A DNA stretch of 64,000 bases from Treponema sp. UBA6852 (GCA_002449305.1 DKDI01000013.1:40651-104650), one strand, 5' to 3'; counted from the stretch's first letter, positions 34,576 through 44,382 are shown. Numbers and translations: made by a program. The notes: a model not told the origin generated them from the sequence alone.

Positions 34576-34875
34576 ATGACAAACTTTGAAGAAAAACTAA
34601 AAAGACTTGAAGAGCTTTCTGCTTCCATAAAAAAAAGTGACATCAGCCTGGAAGACGCGCTAAAAGATTTTGAGGAAGGAATAAAACTTGCAAAATCCAT
34701 GGAAAAGTCCCTTGATGAAATGGAAAGCAAAATTCAAATATTAATGAACAATCCTGATATTTCAGAAGAAGATGAAAAATCCGCACAAGTTAAAAAACAA
34801 AAGGCAAAAACTGAAAATGCTCCTGTGCTCGGTCTTTTTGATGAATCTTCTGAAATCACTGGAACAAGAGCATGA
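34576..34875 (+). CDS. xseB: Exodeoxyribonuclease VII small subunit
   Basis: 99 residues, 11 bp after xseA, behind CGGAG. The core MTNFEEKLKRLEEL and DISLEDALKDFEEGIKLAKS matches XseB, a short helical protein that assembles on the XseA coiled coil. The C-terminal 30 residues are a variable extension. It overlaps mutL by four bases. Confidence 0.94.
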   Translation: MTNFEEKLKRLEELSASIKKSDISLEDALKDFEEGIKLAKSMEKSLDEMESKIQILMNNPDISEEDEKSAQVKKQKAKTENAPVLGLFDESSEITGTRA

Positions 34876-36710
34876 CAGAACAAAGACGCGTAAAAATTCT
34901 AAATGCGGAAGTTGCAAGAAAAATTGCCGCCGGTGAAGTCATAGACAAGCCTTGCGCTATTGTCCGCGAGTTTATGGATAATGCAGTTGACAGTGGCGCA
35001 ACAAGAATCAGAGTTGAAATTGCTAGTGGCGGAATTGAAAAAATCAGAGTCATAGACAATGGCTGCGGAATGTCAAAAGAAGATTTGATTCAATGCGCGC
35101 ATCCACATGCGACAAGCAAAATTTCAACAGAAACAGACTTGCTTAGCCTTTCAACATTGGGATTCAGAGGCGAAGCACTTTCTTCAATTGCAGCAGTAAG
35201 CCGTCTGGAAATAAAAAGCGGCGGATGGAAAATGAACGCTTCTGTAACAGAAGATCACGTCATCGAGCCTTGTGCTTCAACAGAAGGAACCATAGCACAG
35301 TCATCAGGACTTTTTGAAAATTTTCCTGCCAGAAGACAGTTTCTAAAAAGACCGGCTTCAGAAGGAATTCAGTGCAGGACAATTTTTGAAGAAAAAATTC
35401 TTCCGCGCCCTGACATTGCTTTTACTTTTGTAAATGACGGCGAAGAAAAACTTTCACTTCCCGCAGGACAATCTTTAAAAGAAAGATTTGTTCAGACAAA
35501 TGATTTTTTTGAAAGCAGCGATTTATTTTATGAACTGAAGTATGAGGATTCCGAAAAAAATTTTTCATTTACTCTGATTATTGGAGAACCTTCTGTTGCA
35601 AGAAATTCCAGAAAAGATATTTTCATTTACGTGAACGGAAGAAAAATACAGGAGTACTCTCTCGTGCAAGCCATTGCTTACGGAACACAGGGATATTTTC
35701 CAAATGGAACATTTCCAGTCGCCTGTCTTTTTGTAGAAATGAATCCAGCGCTTGTAGACTTCAACATTCATCCTGCAAAACGAGAAGCTAGATTCAAAGA
35801 CATAAATGCGCTTCATCATGCAGTAAGCTCAACAACAAGAAATTTTTTCAAGCAGTATACTGTAAAATCAATGCTCACCCAAAATGCAGAAGATAAAACA
35901 GAAGCTGAACTTTCAAATGAATTTTCTTTTAATTCCACCGGTATTGAAAAAAATAATTTTGTTGAAGAAAATTTCACTCACCAAAACAAAAGTCCAAAAA
36001 TAAATTCAATTTATTCAGATGTGAAGCGTGGAAATCCTAGAACAAGTTTTTCATCAGGCGGAACAAGACAATCTTTCTTTAAAACGAAAACTTCACAAGA
36101 TTTTTTTCATCCAATGAAACCGAATTATGTTCCAGAAATAAATAGTGAAAAGCTTTCAGAATATGAAAAAGGATTTCATTTTGCAGGCTGTGTTCTTGGA
36201 ACTTTTATTATCGCAGAAAAAAATGAAACGCTTTACATAATAGATCAACACGCCGCCCATGAAAGAATGATTTATAATCAAATAATGGCAGAGGCAGGAC
36301 AAAAACAATCTCTTCTTGTTCCATATATTGTGCAGACAGATTCCGTCGCTGATGACAATTTTATCCGAGCAATAAAAGACAAACTTGAAGAAGCTGGATT
36401 TTCATGTAAAGACTGCGGAAATGGAAAATGGGAATTTTCAACAGTTCCAATAAGATGGAAAGGCACAGAAGCAGATTTAAAAAAAGATGTGCTTGACCGG
36501 CGAGTAAATCCAGCAGATATGATAAATGCAGCAGCCGCATCCACAGCATGCAGAAGCGCAGTTATGGACGGAACAGTTTTAGACGAAGAGACTGCAAAAA
36601 AAATTGCAAAAGGTGCTCTTGAATTGCCAGATCCGCATTGCCCGCATGGACGCCCGGTATACACAACAATAACAAGACAGCAACTTTTTGCACTTGTAAA
36701 GCGGACATAA
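34872..36710 (+). CDS. mutL: DNA mismatch repair protein MutL
   Basis: 612 residues. The GHKL ATPase half has IAAGEVIDKPCAIVREFMDN, VIDNGCGMSKEDL, HATSKI and LGFRGEALSSIAAVS. The linker is Ser/Asn-rich (about 330-410). The C-terminal dimerisation domain contains YIIDQHAAHERMIYNQI and ends with CPHGRPVYTTITRQQL. The Q-H-A-A-H-E-R motif is part of the consensus of MutL proteins, but the D-Q-H-A-x2-E-x4-E endonuclease form is not fully kept because the final Glu position is Tyr/Asn. Works with MutS, not in this window. Overlaps xseB by four bases. Confidence 0.96.
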   Translation: MTEQRRVKILNAEVARKIAAGEVIDKPCAIVREFMDNAVDSGATRIRVEIASGGIEKIRVIDNGCGMSKEDLIQCAHPHATSKISTETDLLSLSTLGFRGEALSSIAAVSRLEIKSGGWKMNASVTEDHVIEPCASTEGTIAQSSGLFENFPARRQFLKRPASEGIQCRTIFEEKILPRPDIAFTFVNDGEEKLSLPAGQSLKERFVQTNDFFESSDLFYELKYEDSEKNFSFTLIIGEPSVARNSRKDIFIYVNGRKIQEYSLVQAIAYGTQGYFPNGTFPVACLFVEMNPALVDFNIHPAKREARFKDINALHHAVSSTTRNFFKQYTVKSMLTQNAEDKTEAELSNEFSFNSTGIEKNNFVEENFTHQNKSPKINSIYSDVKRGNPRTSFSSGGTRQSFFKTKTSQDFFHPMKPNYVPEINSEKLSEYEKGFHFAGCVLGTFIIAEKNETLYIIDQHAAHERMIYNQIMAEAGQKQSLLVPYIVQTDSVADDNFIRAIKDKLEEAGFSCKDCGNGKWEFSTVPIRWKGTEADLKKDVLDRRVNPADMINAAAASTACRSAVMDGTVLDEETAKKIAKGALELPDPHCPHGRPVYTTITRQQLFALVKRT

Positions 36711-36718
36711 AATCCGCT
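36700..36718. terminator. Small convergent hairpin at the mutL stop
   Basis: AGCGGA (36700-36705) pairs with TCCGCT (36713-36718) around the mutL stop codon, in the 20-bp gap to the convergent TPR gene. There is no strong T run on either strand, so it is a weak terminator at best. Confidence 0.3.
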
Positions 36719-36730
36719 CTGAAAAATAAG

Positions 36731-39700
36731 TTACTGCAGTTCAGCAAGCAATCCATTTACTTCTGAAGATTTAAAATCTGGAGCTTTGGATTGCAAGTAA
36801 AGCAAATATTTTTCCGCGCTGTTTCCATCACCTTGAGCAAGACAGACTTTTGCAAGTTCAAAAAACAAAGGCCATTCAGTCTGCTGTTTTTTTACAAGCT
36901 CTTCATAAACAGCCCTTGCATTTTTATAATCTTTTGCAGATGTATATGACTTTGCAAGATTTTCTTTTACTGTCAAATTTTCAGGTTCTATGCCCAAAGC
37001 ATTTTTATAAAATTTTACAGAGTTTGCAAAGTCATCAATATCTCTATATGCGCTTCCAAGATTGTTGTTTACTTCAAAATTCTTAGAATCATTTTTGTAA
37101 GCTTTTAATAAAAGAGCAATCGCAGCATCAGGTTCATTTTTTGAAAGAAGAATCATTCCTAAATTTGTATTTGCTTTTACATGATTTGAATCAAGCTTTA
37201 AAGTTTCTTGATAAAATTTTATAGCTTCAGTTTCGTTTCCTAATTCTTGATTTAAAAGTCCTAGGTTATATGAGATATTTGTCTTTACATCCGACGTAGT
37301 TTTGTCTTTATTATCATAAGCTTTTTTTGCAAAATCAAATGCATCGTTCTTTTTATCCTGCGCAAACATCACAGTAGAAAGATTGTAATAAGTGAGCGCA
37401 TTTTTTTCTGCAGTAGAATCTGGACAAGAAAGAGCCTTTAAAAAATTTTGTTCAGCCAGAATATAGTTTTTTAATTCTGAATAACAAGAGCCAAGTTCCT
37501 GATAAGTTTGCGCTCTTGATGGATTTATTCTTACCGCCTCTGAATATGATTTTACTGCCTCTGAATAATTCTTTTCTTCAGCTAAAACATGGCCTGCTCC
37601 CATAAATGCATTTTCATAGTCAGGTTTTATTTTTGTTGCATTTCTGTATGAAGCAAGAGCCTCTTTATTTTTTCCAAGTTTTTCACAAACAAAGCCAGAA
37701 TTATAATGGGCAGGAGCAAAATTTCCATTTATTTTTATTGAAGTTTGGAAAGCAGCAAGCGATTCATTGTACTTTTTCTGCATCGCAAGAACTCTTCCAA
37801 GCTGATAAAAATAAGTGCTATTGGCAGGATCTTTTTTTGTGGCATTACGTAAAAAATTTTCAGCAGAAGCATAATTATGTTTTTCAAGAGCATCCATTCC
37901 AAGGATAAACATAACGTTAGGTTCTTCTTTAGAATTTTCAAAGGATTTCTCTGCAAATTTTACAGCTTCATCACGAAGAAATTTCTTTTCAGTTCCTGAT
38001 TTTTTTTCAGAGCTATCAAACAAAGCTGTCGCAGCCTCTCCAAGTTTTTTTGCGGCAAAAGCATTTTCTTCTTCAGGAAGATTTTTTTCAGCATTATAAA
38101 ATTCAACAACAGCTTCTTTATTTTTATTTTCAGACAAAAGCTGCTTTCCATTTGAAATATAATTTTCAACAAGCTGCTTTTGACGTGCAATAGCAGCCTC
38201 TTTAGCTTTTTGCTCTGCAAGAGCTTTTTCTCTTGCCTTTCTTTCCGCTTCAGCTTTTTTAGCGGCGGCTTCCCTTGCCAATTTTTCTTCTTGTGCTTTC
38301 TTTGCAGCGGCAGCTTTTCTTTGCCTTTCTGCTTCCAAGGCTTTTTGTTCTTTCGCTTTCTTTTCTTCAAGAGCTTTTCGTTCAGCTTCTTTTTTTGCAT
38401 CTTGAATTTTCTGTTCTTCTATTTCGCGCTTATTCTTTGCTTCGTTTCTATGACGAAGAATTTCCTCTTCAGAAAGAATTGGGTTTCCACTCTCATCAAA
38501 ACCAAACTCGCCTAAATCAATTCCAGACTGCATTGCTTTTTCTACAGCTTCTTTTTTTAGAGCATTTATTTTTTCTTGATTTTTTTCATTTGGATTTAAA
38601 CTGTTCAAAAGAATAAGGGCTTCTTCAAATTTTCCTTCGTCAATAAGTTTTTGTGCAAGCGCAAGTTTTTCTTCATCAGAAAGATTTTCAGCGGACCGTA
38701 AAACCAAGGCCTGTTTTTTCATGCGCTCAATTTTATTTTTCAGCATATCAGAAATTTCATCATCGCCATCAATAGAAATTGCATTCAAAAGTTCAAGCGC
38801 ATCTGAAAAATTTCCATCATCTATCATCTGTTGAATCAAAGATAAAAGTTCGGAAGTTTTTCCATCTGCAATAGCTTTATCAACAGCAGCCTTTTTCAAA
38901 CTGTCCAGTTTTTCTTTTAAAGAACTTCCCTGCTCTGCTTTTATTGCATTTAAAATTTTCAACGCAGATTCAATTTCGTCATTATCAATAAGCGACTGTA
39001 TAAAATCTAAAATTTCCTGTTCACGTCCATTTTCTAAAGCCTTTGAAAAAGCTTCATTTATTAAAGCGGAAATTTTATTTCTAAGTTCTTTTGCAGCCTC
39101 GGTATTTCCTGAAGCATCAATTCCCAAAAGAATTTTTAAAGCCTCTTCATAATTTCCCTGCTCAATTAATTTTTGAGCCAATGCAAGTTTTTCTTCAAGG
39201 TTCAATTCTGAAACAACATTGTCTTTGGCACCAAAAAAATTGTTATTATTTAAAACAAAAAATCCACCTCCAGCTAAAACAGCAAGCAAGAAAAACAACA
39301 TAGCCACTATTTTCTTATTTGATTTTTTATCTTTCTTTTTTTCAAGCTCAATATTTTTTTGCGCAGACTTTTTTTCTACATCAAAACTTGAAGCCAAAAC
39401 CGGCTCAGTCTTTTTTATTACAACTCCAGTTTCTTCTTTTTTTTCAACTAGAGATTTTTTAGAAGGCAAACTAGAAGCAGCAACAGTTTTTTGTAAAGGA
39501 ACTTTTTGTGCTGACAATTTTTTTTCTTCTGTAAAAATTTTTGGTTCAACTGTTTTCTTTACAGCGACAGTTTTGACAGCCGAAGCCATTTTTGTTTTTT
39601 CCGAAGCAACAGAAGCCTTGCTAGCTACAGGCTTTTTTTCCGCAGAAGAAACAGCAGTTTTTCTTGAAACTGATTTTGTTTCCGCAGAGGAAGCAGCAGT

Positions 39701-40051
39701 TTTTTTGGCTTCAGGCAAAGAGGATTTTTTTTCAACAGAAGTTTTTTTCACAGCGGTAGTTTTAGGTTCAACTGATTTTTCAGAAACAGAAGAAGCTCTT
39801 ACAGCTTTTGACTTTTCTAAAAGTCCTGAAGTTTTTTTTGGAGCTGTAGTTTTAGATTCTGTTGTTTTTTTTGAAGCAGAACTTTTTGAAACTGCAGCCA
39901 CTTTTGTTTTTTCCGAAGAAACTGAAGCCTTTTTTGCTGTCGGCTTTTTTTCCGCAGAAGAAGCCACTGTTTTTTTTGAAGCTGTATTTTTTTTTACCGC
40001 AGTAGTTTTTTTCTTATCTAAATCTTTATTCGAGTTCTGATTCGTAGCCAT
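36731..40051 (-). CDS. Large TPR protein with basic repeat N-terminus and one membrane segment
   Basis: 1106 residues from the ATG at 40051. Residues 5-200 are a Lys/Ala/Ser/Thr repeat region resembling histone H1-like tails. A hydrophobic segment at about 245-267 (IVAMLFFLLAVLAGGGFFVL) is the only membrane span. Next come repeats on the theme LAQKLIEQGNYEEALKILL, an Ala/Lys/Glu coiled coil at about 543-627, and ten or more canonical TPR units to the end. The basic part would be cytosolic and the TPR part periplasmic, a plausible scaffold linking the nucleoid or cytosol with envelope machinery. It overlaps the upstream TPR gene by 26 bases. Function unknown. Confidence 0.7.
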   Translation of the reverse strand: MATNQNSNKDLDKKKTTAVKKNTASKKTVASSAEKKPTAKKASVSSEKTKVAAVSKSSASKKTTESKTTAPKKTSGLLEKSKAVRASSVSEKSVEPKTTAVKKTSVEKKSSLPEAKKTAASSAETKSVSRKTAVSSAEKKPVASKASVASEKTKMASAVKTVAVKKTVEPKIFTEEKKLSAQKVPLQKTVAASSLPSKKSLVEKKEETGVVIKKTEPVLASSFDVEKKSAQKNIELEKKKDKKSNKKIVAMLFFLLAVLAGGGFFVLNNNNFFGAKDNVVSELNLEEKLALAQKLIEQGNYEEALKILLGIDASGNTEAAKELRNKISALINEAFSKALENGREQEILDFIQSLIDNDEIESALKILNAIKAEQGSSLKEKLDSLKKAAVDKAIADGKTSELLSLIQQMIDDGNFSDALELLNAISIDGDDEISDMLKNKIERMKKQALVLRSAENLSDEEKLALAQKLIDEGKFEEALILLNSLNPNEKNQEKINALKKEAVEKAMQSGIDLGEFGFDESGNPILSEEEILRHRNEAKNKREIEEQKIQDAKKEAERKALEEKKAKEQKALEAERQRKAAAAKKAQEEKLAREAAAKKAEAERKAREKALAEQKAKEAAIARQKQLVENYISNGKQLLSENKNKEAVVEFYNAEKNLPEEENAFAAKKLGEAATALFDSSEKKSGTEKKFLRDEAVKFAEKSFENSKEEPNVMFILGMDALEKHNYASAENFLRNATKKDPANSTYFYQLGRVLAMQKKYNESLAAFQTSIKINGNFAPAHYNSGFVCEKLGKNKEALASYRNATKIKPDYENAFMGAGHVLAEEKNYSEAVKSYSEAVRINPSRAQTYQELGSCYSELKNYILAEQNFLKALSCPDSTAEKNALTYYNLSTVMFAQDKKNDAFDFAKKAYDNKDKTTSDVKTNISYNLGLLNQELGNETEAIKFYQETLKLDSNHVKANTNLGMILLSKNEPDAAIALLLKAYKNDSKNFEVNNNLGSAYRDIDDFANSVKFYKNALGIEPENLTVKENLAKSYTSAKDYKNARAVYEELVKKQQTEWPLFFELAKVCLAQGDGNSAEKYLLYLQSKAPDFKSSEVNGLLAELQ

Positions 40052-41111
40052 AATCAACCGTTCCTTCTGCACCAGCAGTCATATTTGATGTTTCTGAATT
40101 CTGCAGCGAAGCCGCCACATCTTCAAGCAATTTTCTTCTTCTTGCAGCATCTTCTTCTGCTTTTTTCGCAGCCTCTTCTCTTTGGGCTTTTAGAGCCGCT
40201 TCCTGATAAGCCTTTTGATCTTGAAGCATTCGTTCAATTTCCGCGCGCTGCTGTTCAAGCCTAGATTCCTGTTCCGCCATCTTCGCTTCAAGTTCCGCAG
40301 CTTTTTCTTCATCTCTAGCTTTCTTTTCTGCGGCTGCCTGTTCCTCAACAAGCTGTTTTTCCTTTGAAATCCGTTCAATTTCCGCACGTTGCTGCTCAAG
40401 AAGTGCCTGCTGTTCCGCCATTTTAGCTTCTAACTCCGCAGCCTTATCTTTTTCATCCTGAATTTGCTTTTGTGCCGCAGCTTGTTGTTCTGCAAAAATC
40501 TGTTTTTCCTGCGCCGCCTGAATCAAAGCAGCCTCTTCTTTTAAACGTTTTTCTTCAGCAAGCCGCTCTTCTTCTGCCTTCTTGAAACCTTCAAGCAAAG
40601 CAATCAGCTGCTCAATTTCCGCTTTCTGCCTGTCATTCGGCGACAAATCAAGATAAAGCTTGTAATCCTCAAGGCTTGCAATATATTTTTCCTGCTTAAG
40701 CTCGGCATTTGCACGGTTTAAAACGGGAGGCGCATAAAGTCTGTTCGCGGCAATCGCAAGTGAATACCATTTTTCAGCTGAATAAAAATCTTCCATTGCA
40801 AAGCAGACGTTTCCTGCGTTAAAAGCAAGAACCTTTTTATCAGTTCCAGAAACTTTCATTCCTTCTGTGCAGACTTCAAGACTTTCCTTCAAAAGCCCCA
40901 TTTTTTCGTAGCAAAGCGCAAGATAATTGTAAGCCTTAGGAAATTTTCCAGTGCTGATGGCTAACTTTAAAAACGGAACAGCTTCCTCAACGCGGTTTTC
41001 CTTGAACAGATTTTCACCTTGCAAAAAATCGTCATTCTGCGCAAAAGAACTGAACACAAAAAGCAAAAAAGAGAAACAAAAAAATTTCTTAAATTTTCTA
41101 TAAATCGACAT
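40026..41111 (-). CDS. Exported TPR/coiled-coil protein
   Basis: 361 residues from the ATG at 41111, the second of two adjacent ATG codons. A GATAAT box lies six bases upstream. The longer reading from 41231 is rejected because it removes the signal peptide from the N-terminus. A signal peptide (MSIYRK start, cleavage near S-S-F-A-Q, about residue 24) precedes four or so TPR units (NLFKENRVEEAVPFLKLAI, NYLALCYEKMGLLKESLEV). Residues 180-330 are a Glu/Lys/Ala coiled coil. Paired with the large TPR gene downstream. No catalytic motif is visible. Confidence 0.68.
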   Translation of the reverse strand: MSIYRKFKKFFCFSFLLFVFSSFAQNDDFLQGENLFKENRVEEAVPFLKLAISTGKFPKAYNYLALCYEKMGLLKESLEVCTEGMKVSGTDKKVLAFNAGNVCFAMEDFYSAEKWYSLAIAANRLYAPPVLNRANAELKQEKYIASLEDYKLYLDLSPNDRQKAEIEQLIALLEGFKKAEEERLAEEKRLKEEAALIQAAQEKQIFAEQQAAAQKQIQDEKDKAAELEAKMAEQQALLEQQRAEIERISKEKQLVEEQAAAEKKARDEEKAAELEAKMAEQESRLEQQRAEIERMLQDQKAYQEAALKAQREEAAKKAEEDAARRRKLLEDVAASLQNSETSNMTAGAEGTVDYGYESELE

Positions 41112-41181
41112 CATTTTATTATCTGTAGATTTCAGCAAATTTCTTAGGAAAACAGCAAAATTTTTAAGTCTTCCATATAAA

Positions 41182-41210
41182 TTGACATATTCAGTGAAAA
41201 AAGGTAACCT
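41182..41210 (+). promoter_or_regulatory. Promoter of the TPR-phosphoesterase-ParB-like operon
   Basis: TTGACA (41182-41187), 17 bp, TAACCT (41205-41210), upstream of the TPR gene that starts at 41247. It overlaps the upstream region of the divergent TPR gene. Confidence 0.5.
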
Positions 41211-41246
41211 TTTTAACAAAAAACTAAACAAACAGGCGGAATTTCA

Positions 41247-42620
41247 ATGGGTTCACTGACATCTGTAATTATAATAGGTGTTTTAATCGCATTTGTCGCT
41301 ACAGCGTTGATTTTTATAGTAAAAAATATCATAGCTCCTTCAAAAATTGACGGAATTCCAAAGCTTATAAAAGACGGAAGATTTCAAGCTGCCCAAAGAT
41401 GCGCAAAATCTGTTATCTCAAAAAATCCGCGAAACTATTTAGCCCATTATTTTTTGGGAAAAGCCTATCTAAAAGATGGAAAGCCTGAACTTGCTTTCAT
41501 TGAATACAAAGCCGTAAACCAAAACGCGCTTTTTAACGGAGAAATTCCAGAAGCTGAATTCAGAAAAGAAATGGCGGAACTTTACAAACGGTTCAATCAG
41601 CCTGATGAAGCTTTAAAAGAATATCTTTTGCTGACAAAACTCGAGCCAAACAATCCAGAAAACACATTTAAAGCCGCGGAAATTCTTGAAACCCAGGGAA
41701 ACGCAAAACTTGCTATGGGATTTTACCAAAAAACTATTCTTCTAAACAAACGGAATCCCAAAGCCTACACTTCAATCGGCCGTCTTCTTCTTAGGGCAAA
41801 AAATTACACACAGGCAAAACAAGCCTTGGAAACTTCAATAAAACTGAATCCAGAATCCTACGAAAATTATTATTACCTTGGAAAAGTCTGCAAAGAAAAC
41901 AAAGATTTGTCCACAGCAGTAAAACTTCTGGAAAAAGCTGAACGCTCGCAAGAATACAGGCAAAAAGCTCTTGTTGAAAAAGGAACTTGCCTTATGATGG
42001 CGGATCAACTTGAAAAAGCAACGGACGCATTTGAACGCGCGGTTTCAAACGCTAAAATTCCAAATTCGCAGGAAACTTTATACGCAAGATACTTTCTCGG
42101 AATCTGCTACGAAAAAAGCAGAAAAATTGAAAAAGCAATAGAACAATGGGAAACCGTCTACAAATGCAACAGCAAATTCAAGGATGTGACATCAAAATTA
42201 AATCAATATAAAGAGCTTGAGACAAATGACGGAATAAAAGAATATTTAACAGCAAACAACCAGCAATTCATGGAGCTTTGCAAAAAAATTTTATTGGCAG
42301 GATACAATCTTCAAAGTCAAAAAACTGATTTTACTCCTTACGGCTGCCAGATTCTTGCCACAGAAAAAAAACAGGAAGCATTCTTAAATGCAAAGCAACA
42401 GTTTTTCCTAGCGCAGTTCTACCGTTCCACAGATACAATAGAAGAAACTCCAGTTAGGAAACTCGCTGACACAATAAAAACAAAAGGCTATGTAAAAGGA
42501 CTTCTTTTTGCAAGCTCTGATTTTTCACACACAGCACAAGTTTTTGCAGACAGCCGTCCGCTTGCCCTAATATCCAAAGACACTCTTGAATCGCTTTTCA
42601 GAAAGGCTGGCATTCAATGA
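41247..42620 (+). CDS. Membrane-anchored TPR protein
   Basis: 457 residues. An N-terminal membrane span (SVIIIGVLIAFVATALIFIV, residues 6-26) is followed by about eight TPR units (AHYFLGKAYLKDGKPELAFIEY, NYYYLGKVCKENKDLSTAVKLL) to about residue 320. The C-terminal 130 residues are non-TPR and mixed alpha/beta, ending in a segment around TAQVFADSRPLALISKDTLE that resembles a small restriction-like or regulatory domain. The gene overlaps the phosphoesterase by four bases. The Shine-Dalgarno-like GGCGGA sits before the ATG. Specific role unknown. Confidence 0.7.
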   Translation: MGSLTSVIIIGVLIAFVATALIFIVKNIIAPSKIDGIPKLIKDGRFQAAQRCAKSVISKNPRNYLAHYFLGKAYLKDGKPELAFIEYKAVNQNALFNGEIPEAEFRKEMAELYKRFNQPDEALKEYLLLTKLEPNNPENTFKAAEILETQGNAKLAMGFYQKTILLNKRNPKAYTSIGRLLLRAKNYTQAKQALETSIKLNPESYENYYYLGKVCKENKDLSTAVKLLEKAERSQEYRQKALVEKGTCLMMADQLEKATDAFERAVSNAKIPNSQETLYARYFLGICYEKSRKIEKAIEQWETVYKCNSKFKDVTSKLNQYKELETNDGIKEYLTANNQQFMELCKKILLAGYNLQSQKTDFTPYGCQILATEKKQEAFLNAKQQFFLAQFYRSTDTIEETPVRKLADTIKTKGYVKGLLFASSDFSHTAQVFADSRPLALISKDTLESLFRKAGIQ

Positions 42621-43387
42621 AATTTCTTTGCGTTTCCGACCAAATCGACCCTTTAGTCTACTCTTCCACAGTAAAAGAAAGATATGGAGATGTTGACGCT
42701 GTTTTTTGCGCCGGAGACCTTTCCATGGAATACGTTGATTTTATAGTAGACGCCTTAGGAAAACCGACTTTTTTTGTTTTCGGAAACCACGATTTAAAGG
42801 AATACAAATATTATAAAAATAAAATGTTTTCTGATTCATTATTTTCAGGCTCGCCGTTTAAATTTGAAGGAACTGGAGTTGAACATGCGCACGGAGCAGA
42901 TTACGCAAGCAACAAAAATATAAGGTGCAAGAATCTTACATTTAAAACTTCAGACGGAAAAACAACGCCCCTGCTCATTTCTGGAGTTACAGGAAGCATA
43001 AGATACAACAACGGACAAGCTCAGTTCACGGACAAGCAGATGAAAAGGCAGCTTGTAGCGATGATTCCGGGCTTGCTTTGGAACAAAATCAAATACGGAA
43101 GATACTGCGATATTTTTTTGACGCACGCATCTCCAAGGCACATACATGACAAAGAAGATCAGTGCCACAAAGGATTTGACTGTTTTAACTGGTTTATTAA
43201 AAAATTTTCACCAGGGCTTATGATTCACGGTCATATACATTTGTACGACCTTCAGGCTACAAGATGCACTGTATCACAAAACACAACAGTCATAAATGCT
43301 TACAGTCACATAGTAGTAGAATTCGAGCCGAACCTAAAAAAAGGAGCAAATTTTGGAGCAGACGTTTCTATCCTCGCAGACAGATGA
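42617..43387 (+). CDS. Calcineurin-like metallophosphoesterase
   Basis: 256 residues. The metal-binding blocks are visible in order: FLCVSDQIDP (in place of D-x-H), VFCAGDLS, FFVFGNHDLKEY, then ILFLTHASP-like (here IFLTHASP) and LMIHGHIHLYD. The first block lacks the usual His, as in some diverged members. Substrate could be a phosphodiester, nucleotide or phosphoprotein. Cytosolic, no signal peptide. It overlaps the TPR gene by four bases at its start and the ParB-like gene by 35 bases at its end. Confidence 0.85.
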   Translation: MKFLCVSDQIDPLVYSSTVKERYGDVDAVFCAGDLSMEYVDFIVDALGKPTFFVFGNHDLKEYKYYKNKMFSDSLFSGSPFKFEGTGVEHAHGADYASNKNIRCKNLTFKTSDGKTTPLLISGVTGSIRYNNGQAQFTDKQMKRQLVAMIPGLLWNKIKYGRYCDIFLTHASPRHIHDKEDQCHKGFDCFNWFIKKFSPGLMIHGHIHLYDLQATRCTVSQNTTVINAYSHIVVEFEPNLKKGANFGADVSILADR

Positions 43388-44282
43388 AGATTTTTCAAAA
43401 GCGCGCAACAAAGCCTTCTTCAACGAAATACAGCATCTTTTAAATCCAGAGGAAGCAAAGCTTATTTCATTTACCGACATAAAAAAAATGCTCAAGCCAA
43501 GCAACGAAGTTTACAAAGGAATGCAAGTTGTTCCAATCAAACTGATTGTAGGCAGCGAAGGACGTTATAAAGATTTTGATAATCATTTCTTGCCAAAAAA
43601 CAATTTTTTAAAATCACGCTGGGAACACGTTGATATGGCGCATTACCAGGACATCACGCTTCCGCCGGTAAGCCTTTATGAACTTGGAGGACTTTATTTT
43701 GTAAGAGACGGAAATCACCGCGTTTCTGTTGCAAAAATGAAAGGCATAGAAAACATCGATGCTGAAGTCGTAAGCCTTCAAAGTGAAATCAAGCTTAAGC
43801 CCGGAAGCACAAAAGAACAAATGGAAAAGCAAGTAATAGAATACGAAAAACGAGTATTTTATGCGGAAACCTGTTTTGGCGACATAACTGACTATTGGTG
43901 TCTGAATTTCAGCACGCCCGGCCAGTACGACCTTATTTACAACCACATTCTCTGCCACAAATACTACATAAATTCCGGAAAAAAAGAAGAAGTTTCTATG
44001 GAGGAAGCGATTCTTTCTTGGTTCAACAACGTCTATCTTCCTGTAATCAGGGCAATCGAAAGCCGCAAAATTTTAAAAAGTTTCAAAGGCAGAACTTTGT
44101 CCGACCTTTACGTTTTTCTTATAAAATACTGGGACGAATTGAAGCAGCGGTTTGGAAACGACTTTCCACTTGAAGACGCCGCAGAAGACTTTTCAAAAAA
44201 ATACAAAAAACTCTCTATTTACCGGCGTATTAAAAATTTTCTCGCAAGGTCAAAGATGAAAAAAGATTTAAAAAACAACTGA
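43353..44282 (+). CDS. ParB/sulfiredoxin-like domain protein, putative regulator
   Basis: 309 residues. Start TTG at 43353, fixed by AAGGAG at 43341-43346 within the end of the phosphoesterase gene. The middle part carries a ParB-like pattern: VVPIKLIVGSEGRYKDFDNHF and ELGGLYFVRDGNHRVSVAKMKG, where the G-N-H-R-V motif is the typical ParB-type nucleotide-binding signature. The C-terminal half is helical with many aromatic residues and no helix-turn-helix that I can identify. Similar spirochete proteins are annotated as transcriptional regulators. This is uncertain. Confidence 0.6.
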   Translation: MEQTFLSSQTDEDFSKARNKAFFNEIQHLLNPEEAKLISFTDIKKMLKPSNEVYKGMQVVPIKLIVGSEGRYKDFDNHFLPKNNFLKSRWEHVDMAHYQDITLPPVSLYELGGLYFVRDGNHRVSVAKMKGIENIDAEVVSLQSEIKLKPGSTKEQMEKQVIEYEKRVFYAETCFGDITDYWCLNFSTPGQYDLIYNHILCHKYYINSGKKEEVSMEEAILSWFNNVYLPVIRAIESRKILKSFKGRTLSDLYVFLIKYWDELKQRFGNDFPLEDAAEDFSKKYKKLSIYRRIKNFLARSKMKKDLKNN

Positions 44283-44308
44283 TAATAAAAATTTTTTACT
44301 GATTTTTG

Positions 44309-44329
44309 ACTGTTAATTTTACAGTTTTG
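44309..44329 (+). terminator. Weak hairpin after the ParB-like gene
   Basis: ACTGT (44309-44313) and ACAGT (44321-44325) enclose an AT loop and are followed by three T. Short stem, so only a weak terminator. Confidence 0.3.
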
Positions 44330-44353
44330 TGCCGATAATATTTAATGAAAAAC

Positions 44354-44382
44354 TTGACGGTACAATATTTCAATGCTAGAAT
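44354..44382 (+). promoter_or_regulatory. Promoter of the Rsb-like operon
   Basis: TTGACG (44354-44359), 17 bp, TAGAAT (44377-44382). It is bracketed by inverted copies of TGCCGAT (44330-44336) and ATCGGCA (44413-44419), which could bind a regulator. The leader would be about 84 nt. Confidence 0.6.

Noticed and set aside
39219..40040. Plus-strand ORF of 273 codons opposite the basic repeat region of the TPR protein
   Set aside because: Product is Phe/Ser/Thr/Glu-rich low complexity, the reverse of the Lys/Ala/Ser/Thr repeats. No start signal.
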